In this document: positions 48,201 to 57,239 of the stretch, in pieces
How positions within the stretch are numbered: the first letter of the stretch is position 1
How the letters are laid out: every line of letters starts with the position of its first letter
Assembly (NCBI GenBank): GCA_950097015.1
Contig: CATNEN010000041.1
Coordinates: forward strand, 3,141,501 to 3,205,500
Length of the DNA stretch: 64,000 bases
Direction: 5' to 3'
DNA from: Macrostomum hystrix
Lineage: Eukaryota; Platyhelminthes; Macrostomidae
Translations under genes and position numbers: made by a program
Notes under the pieces: generated by a model
Seen by the model: the letters and a program-made list of their open reading frames with translations, nothing else
Databases searched by the model: none
What the model was told of the DNA's origin: nothing

Positions 48201-50644
48201 TACTAAAGTAGATACTAGTCCCTTTCAAATACTATCCAATAAACTTACTGCACAAATGTTCCAGAAATATTCTCTTTCATAGCCAACCTCTCTCTTCAGC
48301 GTTCAGAACTCTGACGTTTTCCTTTAACTCTCTTTTGATCATTACCATCTGTTCTATCACTGATCATAACAATCCGTTCCATCAATGATCATTACCCTCT
48401 CTGCCATCAATGATCATTACCCTCTCTGCCATCAATGATCATTACCCTCTCTGCCATCAATGATCATTACCCTATGTGCCATCAATGATCATTACCCTCT
48501 CTGCCATCAATGATCATTACCCTCTCTGCCATCAATGATCATTACCCTCTGTGCCATCAATGATCATTACCATCTGTGCCATCAATGATCATTACCCTCC
48601 GTGCCATCAATGATCATTACCCTCTCTGCCATTAATGATCATTACCCTCTCTGCCATCAATGATTATTACCGTCTCTGCCTTCAATGAACATTACACTCT
48701 GTGCCATCAATGATCATTACCCTCTGTGCCATCAATGATTATTACCCTCTGTGCCATCCATGATCATTACCATCTGTGCCATCAATGATCATTACCCTCT
48801 CTGCCATCAATGATCATTACCCTCTCTGCCATCAATGATCATTACCCTATGTGCCATCAATGATCATTACCCTCTCTGCCATCAATGATCATTACCCTCT
48901 CTGCCATCAATGATCATTACCCTCTGTGCCATCAATGATCATTACCATCTGTGCCATCAATGATCATTACCCTCCGTGCCATCAATGATCATTACCCTAT
49001 GTGCCATCAATGATCATTACCCTCTCTGCCATCAATGATCATTACCCTCTCTGCCATCAATGATCATTACCCTCTGTGCCATCAATGATCATTACCATCT
49101 GTGCCATCAATGATCATTACCCTCCGTGCCATCAATGATCATTACCCTCTGTGCCATCCATGAGCATCAAAGTCTATTTATTTGATGGAAATAAAGGGAA
49201 TTTTCAATTCCGATTCGGTCACAACCGAATTCATGGCGCCGCAACACTCTTGAGGCAGATCCGCGTCAAGACATCAAGGGATTCAGCAAGCAAGTCAAGG
49301 AATTCCTAGGCAAGCTAGAAATTGTCTTTTTTAATATTGCGCACATTCCAGCAAGCCCGAAGCGGAGATGATGTTGAAGTCCGCTATGCCATGCCCGCAG
49401 CAGTAACTTAAAAATGTTTTGTCAGCATCCATCCTCATGATGGGCAAAAAAGTGTTCGACTAAATTAAAAATTGAATAGTCAGCTGGACCATTGGACACA
49501 GCCTGACCTATCCACAGTGTTAGAGGCCCGAATTCTAGGGAATCCCTGTGCTTAGATAAGCAATCTAGCGAAATTGAAAGCTAAAAAGCCGGACATTGTT
49601 TAACAGCTTGCATCCCAGGACAGCAAAAAAGTGACGAAAAACTTTTACAAACTAAACCAAGCCCATTGAATAGAAGCGTTAAAGCTGGGTCCATCCGCAG
49701 GCAACAGCTGGGTGAGGGGTCACTGGACTTGACCTCAGGCCACCCAAGCCTCACCCGCTACTCGCCATCGCTCGCAGAGGAAAGGCTCTCTATATCGAGC
49801 TGAAATGCTTGGCGCAAAGCACAGCCTGGCTCAAAGAGCTTTTTATTGTGCGGGCCAGAGTTGGCCAATGCTCCCGATCTCATTTCCCTGGGTGTCTTTA
49901 CATGAGCAGGCATTCGCTAGCCACGCCAGCCCGCATACAAAAGCACAGGGCTTGTCAACAAAGAGAAACCCCTCCTTTTACTGTGCTCGTGAAAAAAAAG
50001 TAATTTTATGAGTAGCCACAGTTTCGGCTCTCTAAACACGCCAACAAAAACTGGGCGGAAAAGCTTTAAAGCAACGCCAGTGCGTCGCCGCCATCTCGCC
50101 AAGCAGGGCTGCAGGCCCCTCTATCTTGCATAATGCTAGCAGAAAGGCCAATTCCGAAGTGGATCCAGAAAAAATAGGCTGAAAATCATCCATTTCACAT
50201 TCGGCAGCTGCGCAATCAGCAGGGTCGAGTCACTGCATGTGGGACAGGGATGACTGGGAGCGCGGATTACCTGCAGCGCTTATCTCCCCCTAATCCTAAG
50301 ATCTAGAAGTCCCAGCTGGGCTCTCACCATTGGTGCTGGACGCCAGATCCGCGATCTTCTGAAAGGAGTCCAGGAACGCTGAGCTGGCTGTCAGCAGCAC
50401 CCTGTGATAAGCGAGTGTATAATTGCATTAGAACTGAAAAAGCTTAAATAGTAAATAGGTAAAGGACGAGCGTCGCTTACTTAAATGCGCCATTGAGCTT
50501 CTGGGCCTTGACAATGAGTTCCTCATAGAGTGGAATACCAGTCTTCAAGTCGCAAACCAGATTAGTGAAGGAGGCTGCTGTTGAGCTGCACTCATACTCC
50601 AGCTCAGCATAGGAGCAGCGCTGAGCGGACGCCTCAGATATCAT
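38317..50644 (-). CDS. MTSS1: I-BAR (IMD) protein of the MTSS1/missing-in-metastasis family, 5 coding exons
   Basis: Membrane-bending scaffold that binds phosphoinositide-rich plasma membrane and links it to actin. Exons on the minus strand: 50644-50481, 50401-50328, 48158-48074, 41035-40512, 39245-38317; total 1776 nt (591 aa plus stop) with agreeing phases. The first 255 or so residues align along the whole MIM IMD three-helix domain: ECSSTAASFTNLVCDLKTGI, PLYEELIVKAQKLNGAFK, SSAFLDSFQKIADLASSTN, GSTKEMGASLTRICLKQRTI, a long KELKRHRAEAKKAS coiled coil, and the last helix CFFLACLKPALDILCNLTDE. The rest is Ser/Pro then Gln/Pro-rich low complexity with a KRKFSI segment. It ends in PDDLPPPPPGF with no WH2 actin-binding motif, which vertebrate MTSS1 carries at its C-terminus. 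Low-complexity proline runs could bind SH3 proteins. Confidence 0.9.
39366..39502. repeat. 27-bp minisatellite
   Basis: Five copies of a unit containing CTGAATCCTAAGTGTGAGAT in the last MTSS1 intron, about 120 bp upstream (on the gene's strand) of the terminal exon acceptor. Confidence 0.9.
39503..40511 (-). other. Remainder of MTSS1 intron 4
   Basis: About 1 kb with no exon, repeat or RNA gene recognised. Confidence 0.4.
40512..41035 (-). CDS. MTSS1: MTSS1 exon 4
   Basis: Acceptor CGTCCTCCAG before 41035, donor CTGG|GTTAGT after 40512. Encodes the long charged coiled coil (DWRRQTAQLEKDRLKELKRH), the final IMD helices and a Ser/Pro tail (PSLNSL). If the donor were not used the reading frame would stop at TAG five bases further. 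Confidence 0.9.
41048..41372. repeat. 27-bp minisatellite next to the MTSS1 exon 4 acceptor
   Basis: Twelve copies of a 27-bp unit GGGATGCTGGGCTGATATGA on the plus strand; the nearest copy lies about 20-30 bp from the acceptor of exon 4, where branch point and polypyrimidine tract are expected. Confidence 0.93.
41373..43799 (-). other. MTSS1 intron 3, non-repetitive part
   Basis: 2.4 kb without a recognisable exon, RNA gene or mobile element. Confidence 0.4.
43800..46100. repeat. 42-bp minisatellite, about 54 copies
   Basis: The largest array of the window. The 42-bp unit contains GCAAGCAGTGTGGGTGCTAG and exists in TTGAGTT and GGGGAGTT forms. The rare variant GCAAGCTGTG occurs at 45191 and 45821, 630 bp (15 units) apart, and flanking variants repeat in the same order, so blocks were duplicated. 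The 637-codon open frame on the minus strand is a by-product of the 42-bp length. Confidence 0.96.
46101..48073 (-). other. MTSS1 intron 3, right part
   Basis: About 2 kb between the 42-bp array and exon 3. No coding or structural feature recognised. Confidence 0.4.
48074..48158 (-). CDS. MTSS1: MTSS1 exon 3
   Basis: Acceptor CTCCCGCAG before 48158, donor GCGG|GTGAGA after 48074. Encodes GSTKEMGASLTRICLKQRTI and EGRMKAFSG of the IMD. A decayed partial copy lies at 49252-49272. Confidence 0.9.
48318..49168. repeat. 25-bp minisatellite with palindromic TGATCA
   Basis: About 33 copies of a 25-bp unit containing CCATCAATGATCATTACC in MTSS1 intron 2. Each unit has the palindrome AATGATCATT. Variant patterns recur at 150 and 375 bp (6 and 15 units), indicating block duplications. 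Confidence 0.94.
49252..49272 (-). pseudogene. Decayed fragment of MTSS1 exon 3
   Basis: On the minus strand 20 of 21 bases match the part of exon 3 that encodes LTRICLK (exon positions about 48115-48135). It lies on the far side of the 25-bp array from the real exon, and its surroundings do not continue the match. Confidence 0.6.
49273..50327 (-). other. MTSS1 intron 2, right part
   Basis: About 1 kb, nothing recognised beyond the splice sites of the neighbouring exon. Confidence 0.4.
50328..50401 (-). CDS. MTSS1: MTSS1 exon 2
   Basis: Acceptor TTATCACAG before 50401, donor AATG|GTGAGA after 50328. Encodes VLLTASSAFLDSFQKIADLA, a very close match to the corresponding MIM helix. Confidence 0.9.
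50481..50644 (-). CDS. MTSS1: MTSS1 coding exon 1
   Basis: The 3' splice site CCTCTCCCAG ends one base before the ATG at 50644-50642, so the exon begins with A then ATG. Encodes MISEASAQRCSYAELEYEC and the first IMD helix. Donor AA|GTAAGC at 50480. An upstream in-frame ATG at 50680 is the alternative start but would lie in the intron or leader. Confidence 0.88.
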
Positions 50645-52881
50645 TCTGGGAGAGGCAGCGCAGGCTGAGGGAGCATACATTTATTGGATTGAGCGCGATA
50701 GTGTTAAGCATCTGGCACTGAGCCAAAACAGTTGCAAGAAAAATATTTTGGACTGGAGATTTTTGAGCTGTAAGAGTTCTGTCATAACCTATATTATTGT
50801 GTTGTGTTTCTTAATAGAGACAATTACCCAAAATTTGATTTACCTGATTTAGAAATATTGCACATATACAATGAGTATGATTATTCTCCTCTGGCACTTG
50901 CGCTTCCTTAACCCTATATCTTATCTTTATTTCATGGAATATAAAAAGCATTAAAGCAAAGTGCATTTAGTAGGGTGAATAACAATTTATTGGCTTAAAA
51001 GCTCCATAAAAATGTCAATAAAAAATCTAAAAAGTTTCTTAGTTGAAGTCTAAATTATATAGACTGCACATTAGTGAAGCAAAAAATTTCCTATCTTTTT
51101 TGTCAATTTTTGATTCTGGAAATAAAAAATATTCACTACTATTTATCAGCAACTGAAGTACTTAACTACATTTAAAACACATTTATTCTAAAGACAACAA
51201 TACTCTCGCAGATTTCTATTTAGTATTTACAACCCTGGCTTTACAACTTTGTAAAAAATTATATAATCTAACTAATGGTTTATTATTTTAAAAGGAAATA
51301 ATCCTAAAGGTACAGAAGCCTTTAGCCTTCCAATGTTGTGAATATGAACAAAGGAGGGTAAAAATTTAGTATTCATGGTTTACATTTTATATCATCAATA
51401 TCAAGCATATTGAAATGCACATTAAACAGGAATAACATTTATGTATTTACAGGAATGCAAAAATTTTTTTTTTCAGTTGTTTAAATATTTCTTTAGTCAT
51501 AAATTATTTAAAAAAATAAAATTAAAGTTTTTGTAAAGATATTTTTGCTAAGGTTATTGAGAAGATATTGTTAGAAGGAAAATTGAGGTATTTTACATAG
51601 CACACATTACATTAACTAATGTTTTTTTCAAAGTTTAATAAGATATATTAGTCTATATGTTTTTGTTAAGGTATTTATATATTTGATGATAAGGCATATT
51701 AGAAATATGTAGATATAAAAATATTTTAATAACTGGTTTGTGCCCACATAGGAATTTTTAGTACTAACGTAATATAAATTCATTACTACAGTATATAACA
51801 AGTGCAAAAAATGCTAGAGTCTTCCACAGAGCTGCTGTTTGGCTTTGGTCATGTCAATCACTCAATGATTAAATAGTAGACAAAACAAGGAAAAATTATT
51901 TTTGATAAATTATAAAATAAAATAAAAATATTTTATTAGAGTGGGTAAACTTTAAACAGTTAGACATTTTAGGAAATTTTGTCCTAAATCCCTGAAGTGT
52001 TAGGGCCTAGGAAAACATATTAAGAAAAACCTACCAGTAAAAGTGATTTACATTTCAACAGCTAAGAAATTTACAATAAAGTCACGAGTCTTTATAAAGA
52101 AAATATTTAATCACATAAAAAACACTTGATTAGACTATAAATAATTTGGTCAGTAAAAAGCTAGTATCAAGCTAGTTAAAAAAAATTATTATAGCTAAAA
52201 TGTATTTAACAAATTTCTTTACTTCACAAAAGAAAATAACACAAAACAATAGTAGCTAAATGAGGAGCTTGTTTTATAGCAATTTGACAAATGGAAAATC
52301 TATACAGGTTGCTCACTTAATGTTGGTTAGTTTGCTAGCTATTAATAGTTATTTTGCCAAAAAATAACTTATTCTATGACTTCAAAAATTTAAATTTGAT
52401 AATAGCAAAATTGACCTTATCTACTACTTTTCCCTAGAAAATAGCTTAGTGGCTCTTCTAAAAAAAAGTAAAAAAGAAAAACTAAACTAAAAAATCTGAA
52501 AACAGGCCTTGGTTAGAATTTTCTTATACCTATATAGAATGATGCTTTATTTTGTTGCTTAATAATGTATGATCTCCCCATTTGTTGTGGAGATGCTGGG
52601 CACATTTGGCCCATATCTTTTAGATCCTGATTGATGCACTGGCAGGCCATATCTATACATGATTAAATCCTCTGCTACCTATGGACCATCATGCAGCCTG
52701 CAGGTGGGCGATGCTCACACCATCATCACTTTCACCACACACTACACTTGTGCTGCTCAGTGGGCAGGCTCCTTCCAGTCCACTGATTCATTCATTCCTT
52801 TTTTCTTGCTTACTAATCCTTTTAAATAGGCTTAGGCCTACTTTCACCTATTTTAGTACAATTAGTAGTGGCAGAGCTTAT
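50645..52881. other. AT-rich spacer upstream of MTSS1
   Basis: Strongly AT-rich sequence, in sharp contrast to the GC-rich 12-50 kb part of the window. No ORF, RNA gene or element recognised. A 5' untranslated exon and promoter of MTSS1 may lie here. Confidence 0.4.
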
Positions 52882-53536
52882 TCCCATAGTCCTGTGCCGA
52901 TAATTTCAATTTTATCCACACAGATCTGTGCCAATAATTTTCTGCTTATCCACATGGCAGCTTGTATGAATAGGTCTAAAACTCTTTATATAATTATGCC
53001 GTGCTGTTAATTTCAATTTTATCCACATGGTTCTGTTCTTTGAAACAAGGCCCTTTCGGGTTTGAATGTTTTGTTGAACCCTCAAGCCAATAGATCAACA
53101 AAGTTGCCAGTGTGTTATAACTGTGTTCTACATTTCGACCTACACATTCATTAACCGACATTAATGTCATCCTTTTTAATTATTGTAATAACAACTTACT
53201 AAATCTTTTGTCATCGTTACTTGTTTTCATTCAAATTGTATTGACTTAAAAAGTAAGAAGTCTATCAAAGAAAATCATACAAGTCAACCAGCAGAATTCT
53301 AGTCAGCACCAAACTCGTCACACATATTATCACACATCATTGTTATTATTTTACACTATGCATTGATAGTGTACACTATACACTATACTCTAAAGCAAAA
53401 GCAAAATGCTCAGAGAAGAATAGGTAGGGACTTGAAAGTAGACCTATTCGTACAAGCTGCCGTGTGGATAAGCAGAAAATTATCGGCACGGATCCGAGTG
53501 GATAAAATTGAAATTATCGGCCCGGGACCGTGGGAA
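52882..53536. mobile_element. Foldback element: about 97-bp inverted repeats around a 460-bp centre
   Basis: The segment 52882-52978 is repeated in inverted orientation at 53440-53536 with roughly 90% identity. Shared blocks include GATAATTTCAATTTTATCCAC and AATTTTCTGCTTATCCAC. A third, partial copy (AATTTCAATTTTATCCACAT) lies at about 53010-53030. No ORF of a transposase lies between the arms. It could be a MITE, a foldback transposon or the hairpin precursor of a small RNA. Confidence 0.65.
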
Positions 53537-55337
53537 TTTAAGCACTTCCATTAGTAGTTCAAAGGTTAAAGCATTGTGAACTTGATAAAGAAATTTTTAT
53601 AGGTAGTTTGATTCTTACAAAGAATTTTAATAAATGTATTTATGGCAAACCAAATAGGTATACTCTGCAAAAAATCGCGATAAAAAAATTAAGTTTATTA
53701 TCAATTATTGATGGAGAGGAGTGAGGAGGTGCGCCGAGCCGGTTTATATCTATCAGCGCATTGTTTTTCTACATATTTGAATTGTAATGATAACCCTAAA
53801 AGTTACTTTTCTCTCTCGATGCAAATATATACATACTAAAAAATTACCACTAATTTTTTTTCAAACTTGGAGCAAGTTTTAGTACAATATAAGTTGCATT
53901 AAAGCATGGCGCTTTATTATACACTTAGCTTGATTCTTAGAATATTCAAAAACAGCAAGTTTTTAATCTAAGAATTGTAAAACATAACGTCTACTTTAAC
54001 AGATTTCTTCTGACAGTTTTGATATTTGAAGTCAACTCGATAGGCTCTGACGGTTAAAATGATAAATTTTCGATTTTATGCAAAAATGTCACAATTTACT
54101 TTTAAAATGTATAGCATTCAATGGGACATGCATTCTATAATAAAGTAGAAGGCGATGATAACTCAGTGATTAGGCAGAGAATCTGGATGATATTTTATTT
54201 TAGAGTAGATTTCTTCTGGCAGTTTTGATATTTTAAAGCATTTTGTGCTTAGAAATGCACAAAGTAGTTTTTTGTTTTTATAAATTACTCACTATGCATT
54301 CTTTGGAACTGGAACTGGAACTGGTGCCGAAAAATTGGTCATATAAACATAGCGTCGATCCTAGATGATGTTAGAGAAAGAGATTTCTGTGCATACCAGA
54401 TGTTATACTCAGATGTTATATAGCAAAAATGCATTCTCTTTAATTTGAAACATCATTTTGTTGTCACTTGTCACAGTAGGCGACTAAAGTTTGTTGACAT
54501 TCAGTAGGTTTCCTTGGATTTGTAACAGTCCAGTTCAGCTGAGCATACAGGGTGTGGACTGAAGCTGGAATCAATGCTAGAGAAAATATACTTTTTGTGA
54601 ATAACCTACTTAGAATTAGATGTTATATTACTAAAATGCACTTACTTTAGGTGTAGTAATGCATTTGAAACATCATTTAGTTTTTTCATTTTGCATACAA
54701 AAAATTGTCATTGTCATGCTGACTTGAAATAGGAATTTAAAACCTGGTCACTCTTGATATCTGTTTATACATATTTAGTCTTTGCACTAAGGCCCTAGTG
54801 TTTAGGGATTTTAAGGGTGGCAAGTTGTATTATCGCAATTATGTTCATATGTTCATTTCAAATATTATTTTTATAGCTTTACTAATGTATGACAATACTT
54901 GTGACCAGCTTGTTCTAGTTTACAGCACTGCAAATGTTGTCATATACTATACCCAGATTCCACATGTATGTGTGTCACTTTATTGGCAGCTTAGGTATGT
55001 GTAGGCCCATAGCTAGGGCCTATGGTTGATATCATACATTAGTCACTTTGTATTGTATCTCGAACCAAATATCATTCTTATGACAATAATGCAATAGTGA
55101 GCATGTTTTTTTCTCAAAAATCTACTAAATAAATTAGTAAAGAAATTATTTAAAAACGAATGTGAAACCAAGTTTCTAAGAGCTATGGTCATTGATGTTA
55201 TAATCAATATCAATGCATTCTGTGCTATACTGAACAACTTGTGTCCTTTTGCTATTTACTTAACTCCGAATGCTTCAGTTCAACCAGCTCTTAAAAAGGT
55301 ACCAACATCAGCTATAATCAGGGTAATAACACTCTTT
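53537..55337. other. AT-rich spacer left of the retrotransposon
   Basis: No gene seen. Two loosely similar segments share TTCTTCTGRCAGTTTTGATA (about 54006 and 54207), and two others share ATTTGAAACATCATTT (about 54450 and 54662), suggesting old local duplications. Confidence 0.4.
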
Positions 55338-55341
55338 GTCA

Positions 55342-56145
55342 TGAGATAGGGCACCGACTGTATATTTCTTAGAAACGTTTTCCCGCGAAAATCTAGTATT
55401 TTGTTTGAAATTCAACTTTTGTTTAAATGCACTAATTTGTTTTAAAAGCACCTTTTGTTTAAATGCACCGAATAATTATTGTTTGAATGAAGTCGCGGAA
55501 TGGTAGGAGAATTTACTATAAATACACGAGAGAAAACAGGGAGACAGACAACGTGTTAACGTGTTGTATACACATACGTTCTGATAAAGAAAGCTTGAAT
55601 CATTAAAGTGTTCGTGTTAAAGAGTTATTTGAAGAGACATTGCGAAAGAGAGTAATAAGAGTTAAAGATAGCTGTAACTCTAGATCCACTGGAAAGCCCT
55701 ATGAAACGGACTGAAGATTGAAATTGAAGACTGAGCTGAAGACTAAAATTGATGGTTAAACTGAATGATAATTGAAAGACTGATAAAGACGGATAAAGAC
55801 TGATAAAGACGGATAAAGACTGATAAAGACGGATAAAGACTGATAAAGACGGATAAAGATTGATACAAAGTACTTATAGAAATAACACAGTAAAGTTATA
55901 AGCAGAAGGAAATATAGAGGAAAGATACCGGCCATACTGAAAGTATAACGCTACCAGATTGAATACATAACGCTACCAATTTAAATTGAGATAAAGCGAA
56001 TAATTAAAAGACATTCATAAGATTGACAAAAGTATAAAAGGCCTGTAACAACTTTGGTGACAGCAGTAGAAATTAATTTAGACCTACGACAACTTTGGTG
56101 GCATTATTAAAGAGTAATATTGAATTTAGTAAGAGCCCTAGGACA
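55342..56145 (+). repeat. 5' LTR
   Basis: 804 bp, TG...CA ends. Contains a TATA box (TATAAATA, 55517-55524), a possible ATTAAA polyadenylation signal (55602-55607), four 20-bp units of the GACTGATAAAGACGGATAAA type (about 55783-55862), and near its end two copies of the primer-binding-site-like sequence ACAACTTTGGTG. Confidence 0.95.
55517..55524 (+). promoter_or_regulatory. LTR TATA box
   Basis: TATAAATA in the 5' LTR; transcription would begin about 30 bp downstream, which leaves the ATTAAA at 55602-55607 inside the repeated R region. The same box lies at 63325-63332 in the 3' LTR. Confidence 0.55.
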
Positions 56146-56163
56146 ACTTTGGTGGCAGCGGTA
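56146..56163 (+). promoter_or_regulatory. Putative tRNA primer binding site
   Basis: ACTTTGGTGGCAGCGGT directly after the 5' LTR. TGG at 56150-56152 would pair with the CCA end of a tRNA. The tRNA species was not identified. Confidence 0.6.
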
Positions 56164-56185
56164 AAGGATCTAGAAACAGCGCAAG

Positions 56186-57205
56186 ATGAATCAAGCACAA
56201 GATGCAATCGCTATGTTGGCAGAAGAGTTGAGAAATCGACTCGAGATTGGACCTATGCGTCATGTAAAAATTCAAAAGTTCACACCTGGACAAGATATCA
56301 GAATTTGGCTTACCGCCTTTGATCAACGCTGTGAAGCAGAAGGTATTGAGGAAGACAATAGAAAGCAAGAATTGTTGGCCAATTTAGACCTAACCACAGC
56401 TTTTGCCGCAGTGCAAAGATTGAATCTTCCAGATGATTTGGAATATGAAGAATTTAAAGACAGATTAATTGAACGATTCGGAAGAATCGGCAGTTCCGCC
56501 GAATTCCGTGAAGAATTCAGAGGACGAATGCAGAGTAAGAATGAGTCAGTTGAAACTTTCTCTGATTGTCTGATTGAATTAGCTGCTAGAGCTTTTCCAA
56601 ACATGAATATGGAGCAGAAGGAAGAAGAGATCGTGGAACAGTTTATTAAAGGAGTAAGAATATCCGCTGAAACGCGAGAGAAATTGATCTTTGCTCAGCC
56701 TGCTAACCTACAGGAGGCCAGACGAATGTTAAGACGGATGGAAGCTGCATGGAATATGACTCATCGGAACATCGGCATGAGAATGGCCAAAGGCGAGGAA
56801 GAACTTGAACGACGACGAAGCGAGCAAGATCGACTGGAGGAAGTCATCAGACAGCAGCAAGCTCAGCTCGAATTGCAGAAGAAGACACTACAAGAACTGA
56901 TGGCCAACAAACAGCAACAACAGACTTATGCTCAGGCTGTAAACTCGTACCGGCCAAATAGTCAGCAACAACAGCAATACCAGCAGCGTCAGCCATATCA
57001 GCAGCCGCAATATCGGCAGCAGCAATTTCAGCGACCGACACAGCAGCAATACCCACAGCAACAGCAGCAGAGGCAGTGGCAGTCCCAGCAGCAGCAGGCG
57101 AGACCTCCACTAACTTGCTACAATTGCCGTAAGACAGGACACATCGCGAAACACTGCAGAGCTCCTCGGCAGAACCAGCCGCAGGCGCAGAATCAGGGAA
57201 ACTGA
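56186..57205 (+). CDS. gag: Gag polyprotein of the gypsy element
   Basis: 339 aa nucleocapsid/capsid precursor that packages element RNA in the cytoplasm. It starts at the first ATG after the primer binding site (MNQAQDAIAML). The centre is a retrotransposon gag domain (FKDRLIERFG, SVETFSDCLIELAARAFP). A charged helical segment (EEELERRRSEQDRLEEVIRQ) and a Gln/Tyr/Pro-rich linker follow. The C-terminus has one CCHC zinc knuckle (CYNCRKTGHIAKHC, 57116-57157) for RNA binding. The ORF ends TGA at 57203-57205, immediately after a slippery heptamer. Confidence 0.93.
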   Translation: MNQAQDAIAMLAEELRNRLEIGPMRHVKIQKFTPGQDIRIWLTAFDQRCEAEGIEEDNRKQELLANLDLTTAFAAVQRLNLPDDLEYEEFKDRLIERFGRIGSSAEFREEFRGRMQSKNESVETFSDCLIELAARAFPNMNMEQKEEEIVEQFIKGVRISAETREKLIFAQPANLQEARRMLRRMEAAWNMTHRNIGMRMAKGEEELERRRSEQDRLEEVIRQQQAQLELQKKTLQELMANKQQQQTYAQAVNSYRPNSQQQQQYQQRQPYQQPQYRQQQFQRPTQQQYPQQQQQRQWQSQQQQARPPLTCYNCRKTGHIAKHCRAPRQNQPQAQNQGN

Positions 57206-57239
57206 TTCGTGAGGGACGAGATGCGAGGCCACGCCCCTC
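57196..57239 (+). promoter_or_regulatory. -1 ribosomal frameshift signal between gag and pol
   Basis: GGGAAAC at 57196-57202 is in the X XXY YYZ register relative to gag (G GGA AAC) and is followed at once by the gag stop TGA. The pol frame is -1 relative to gag and is open from 57133. Eight bases downstream a stem can form: GAGGG (57211-57215) with CCCTC (57235-57239), with an inner GCG/CGC stem (57223-57225 with 57232-57234). GGGAAAC is a known -1 site of several retroviruses. Confidence 0.8.

Noticed and set aside
5205-49168. Idea that arrays favour unit lengths divisible by three, hinting at coding
   Set aside because: About half of the arrays have units such as 52, 31, 32, 49, 20, 23, 43, 25 or 16 bp. 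The impression comes from long ORFs drawing attention to the multiples of three.
8356-49168. Possible CRISPR arrays
   Set aside because: The repeats are contiguous head-to-tail units without unique spacers, and the host is an intron-containing animal genome.
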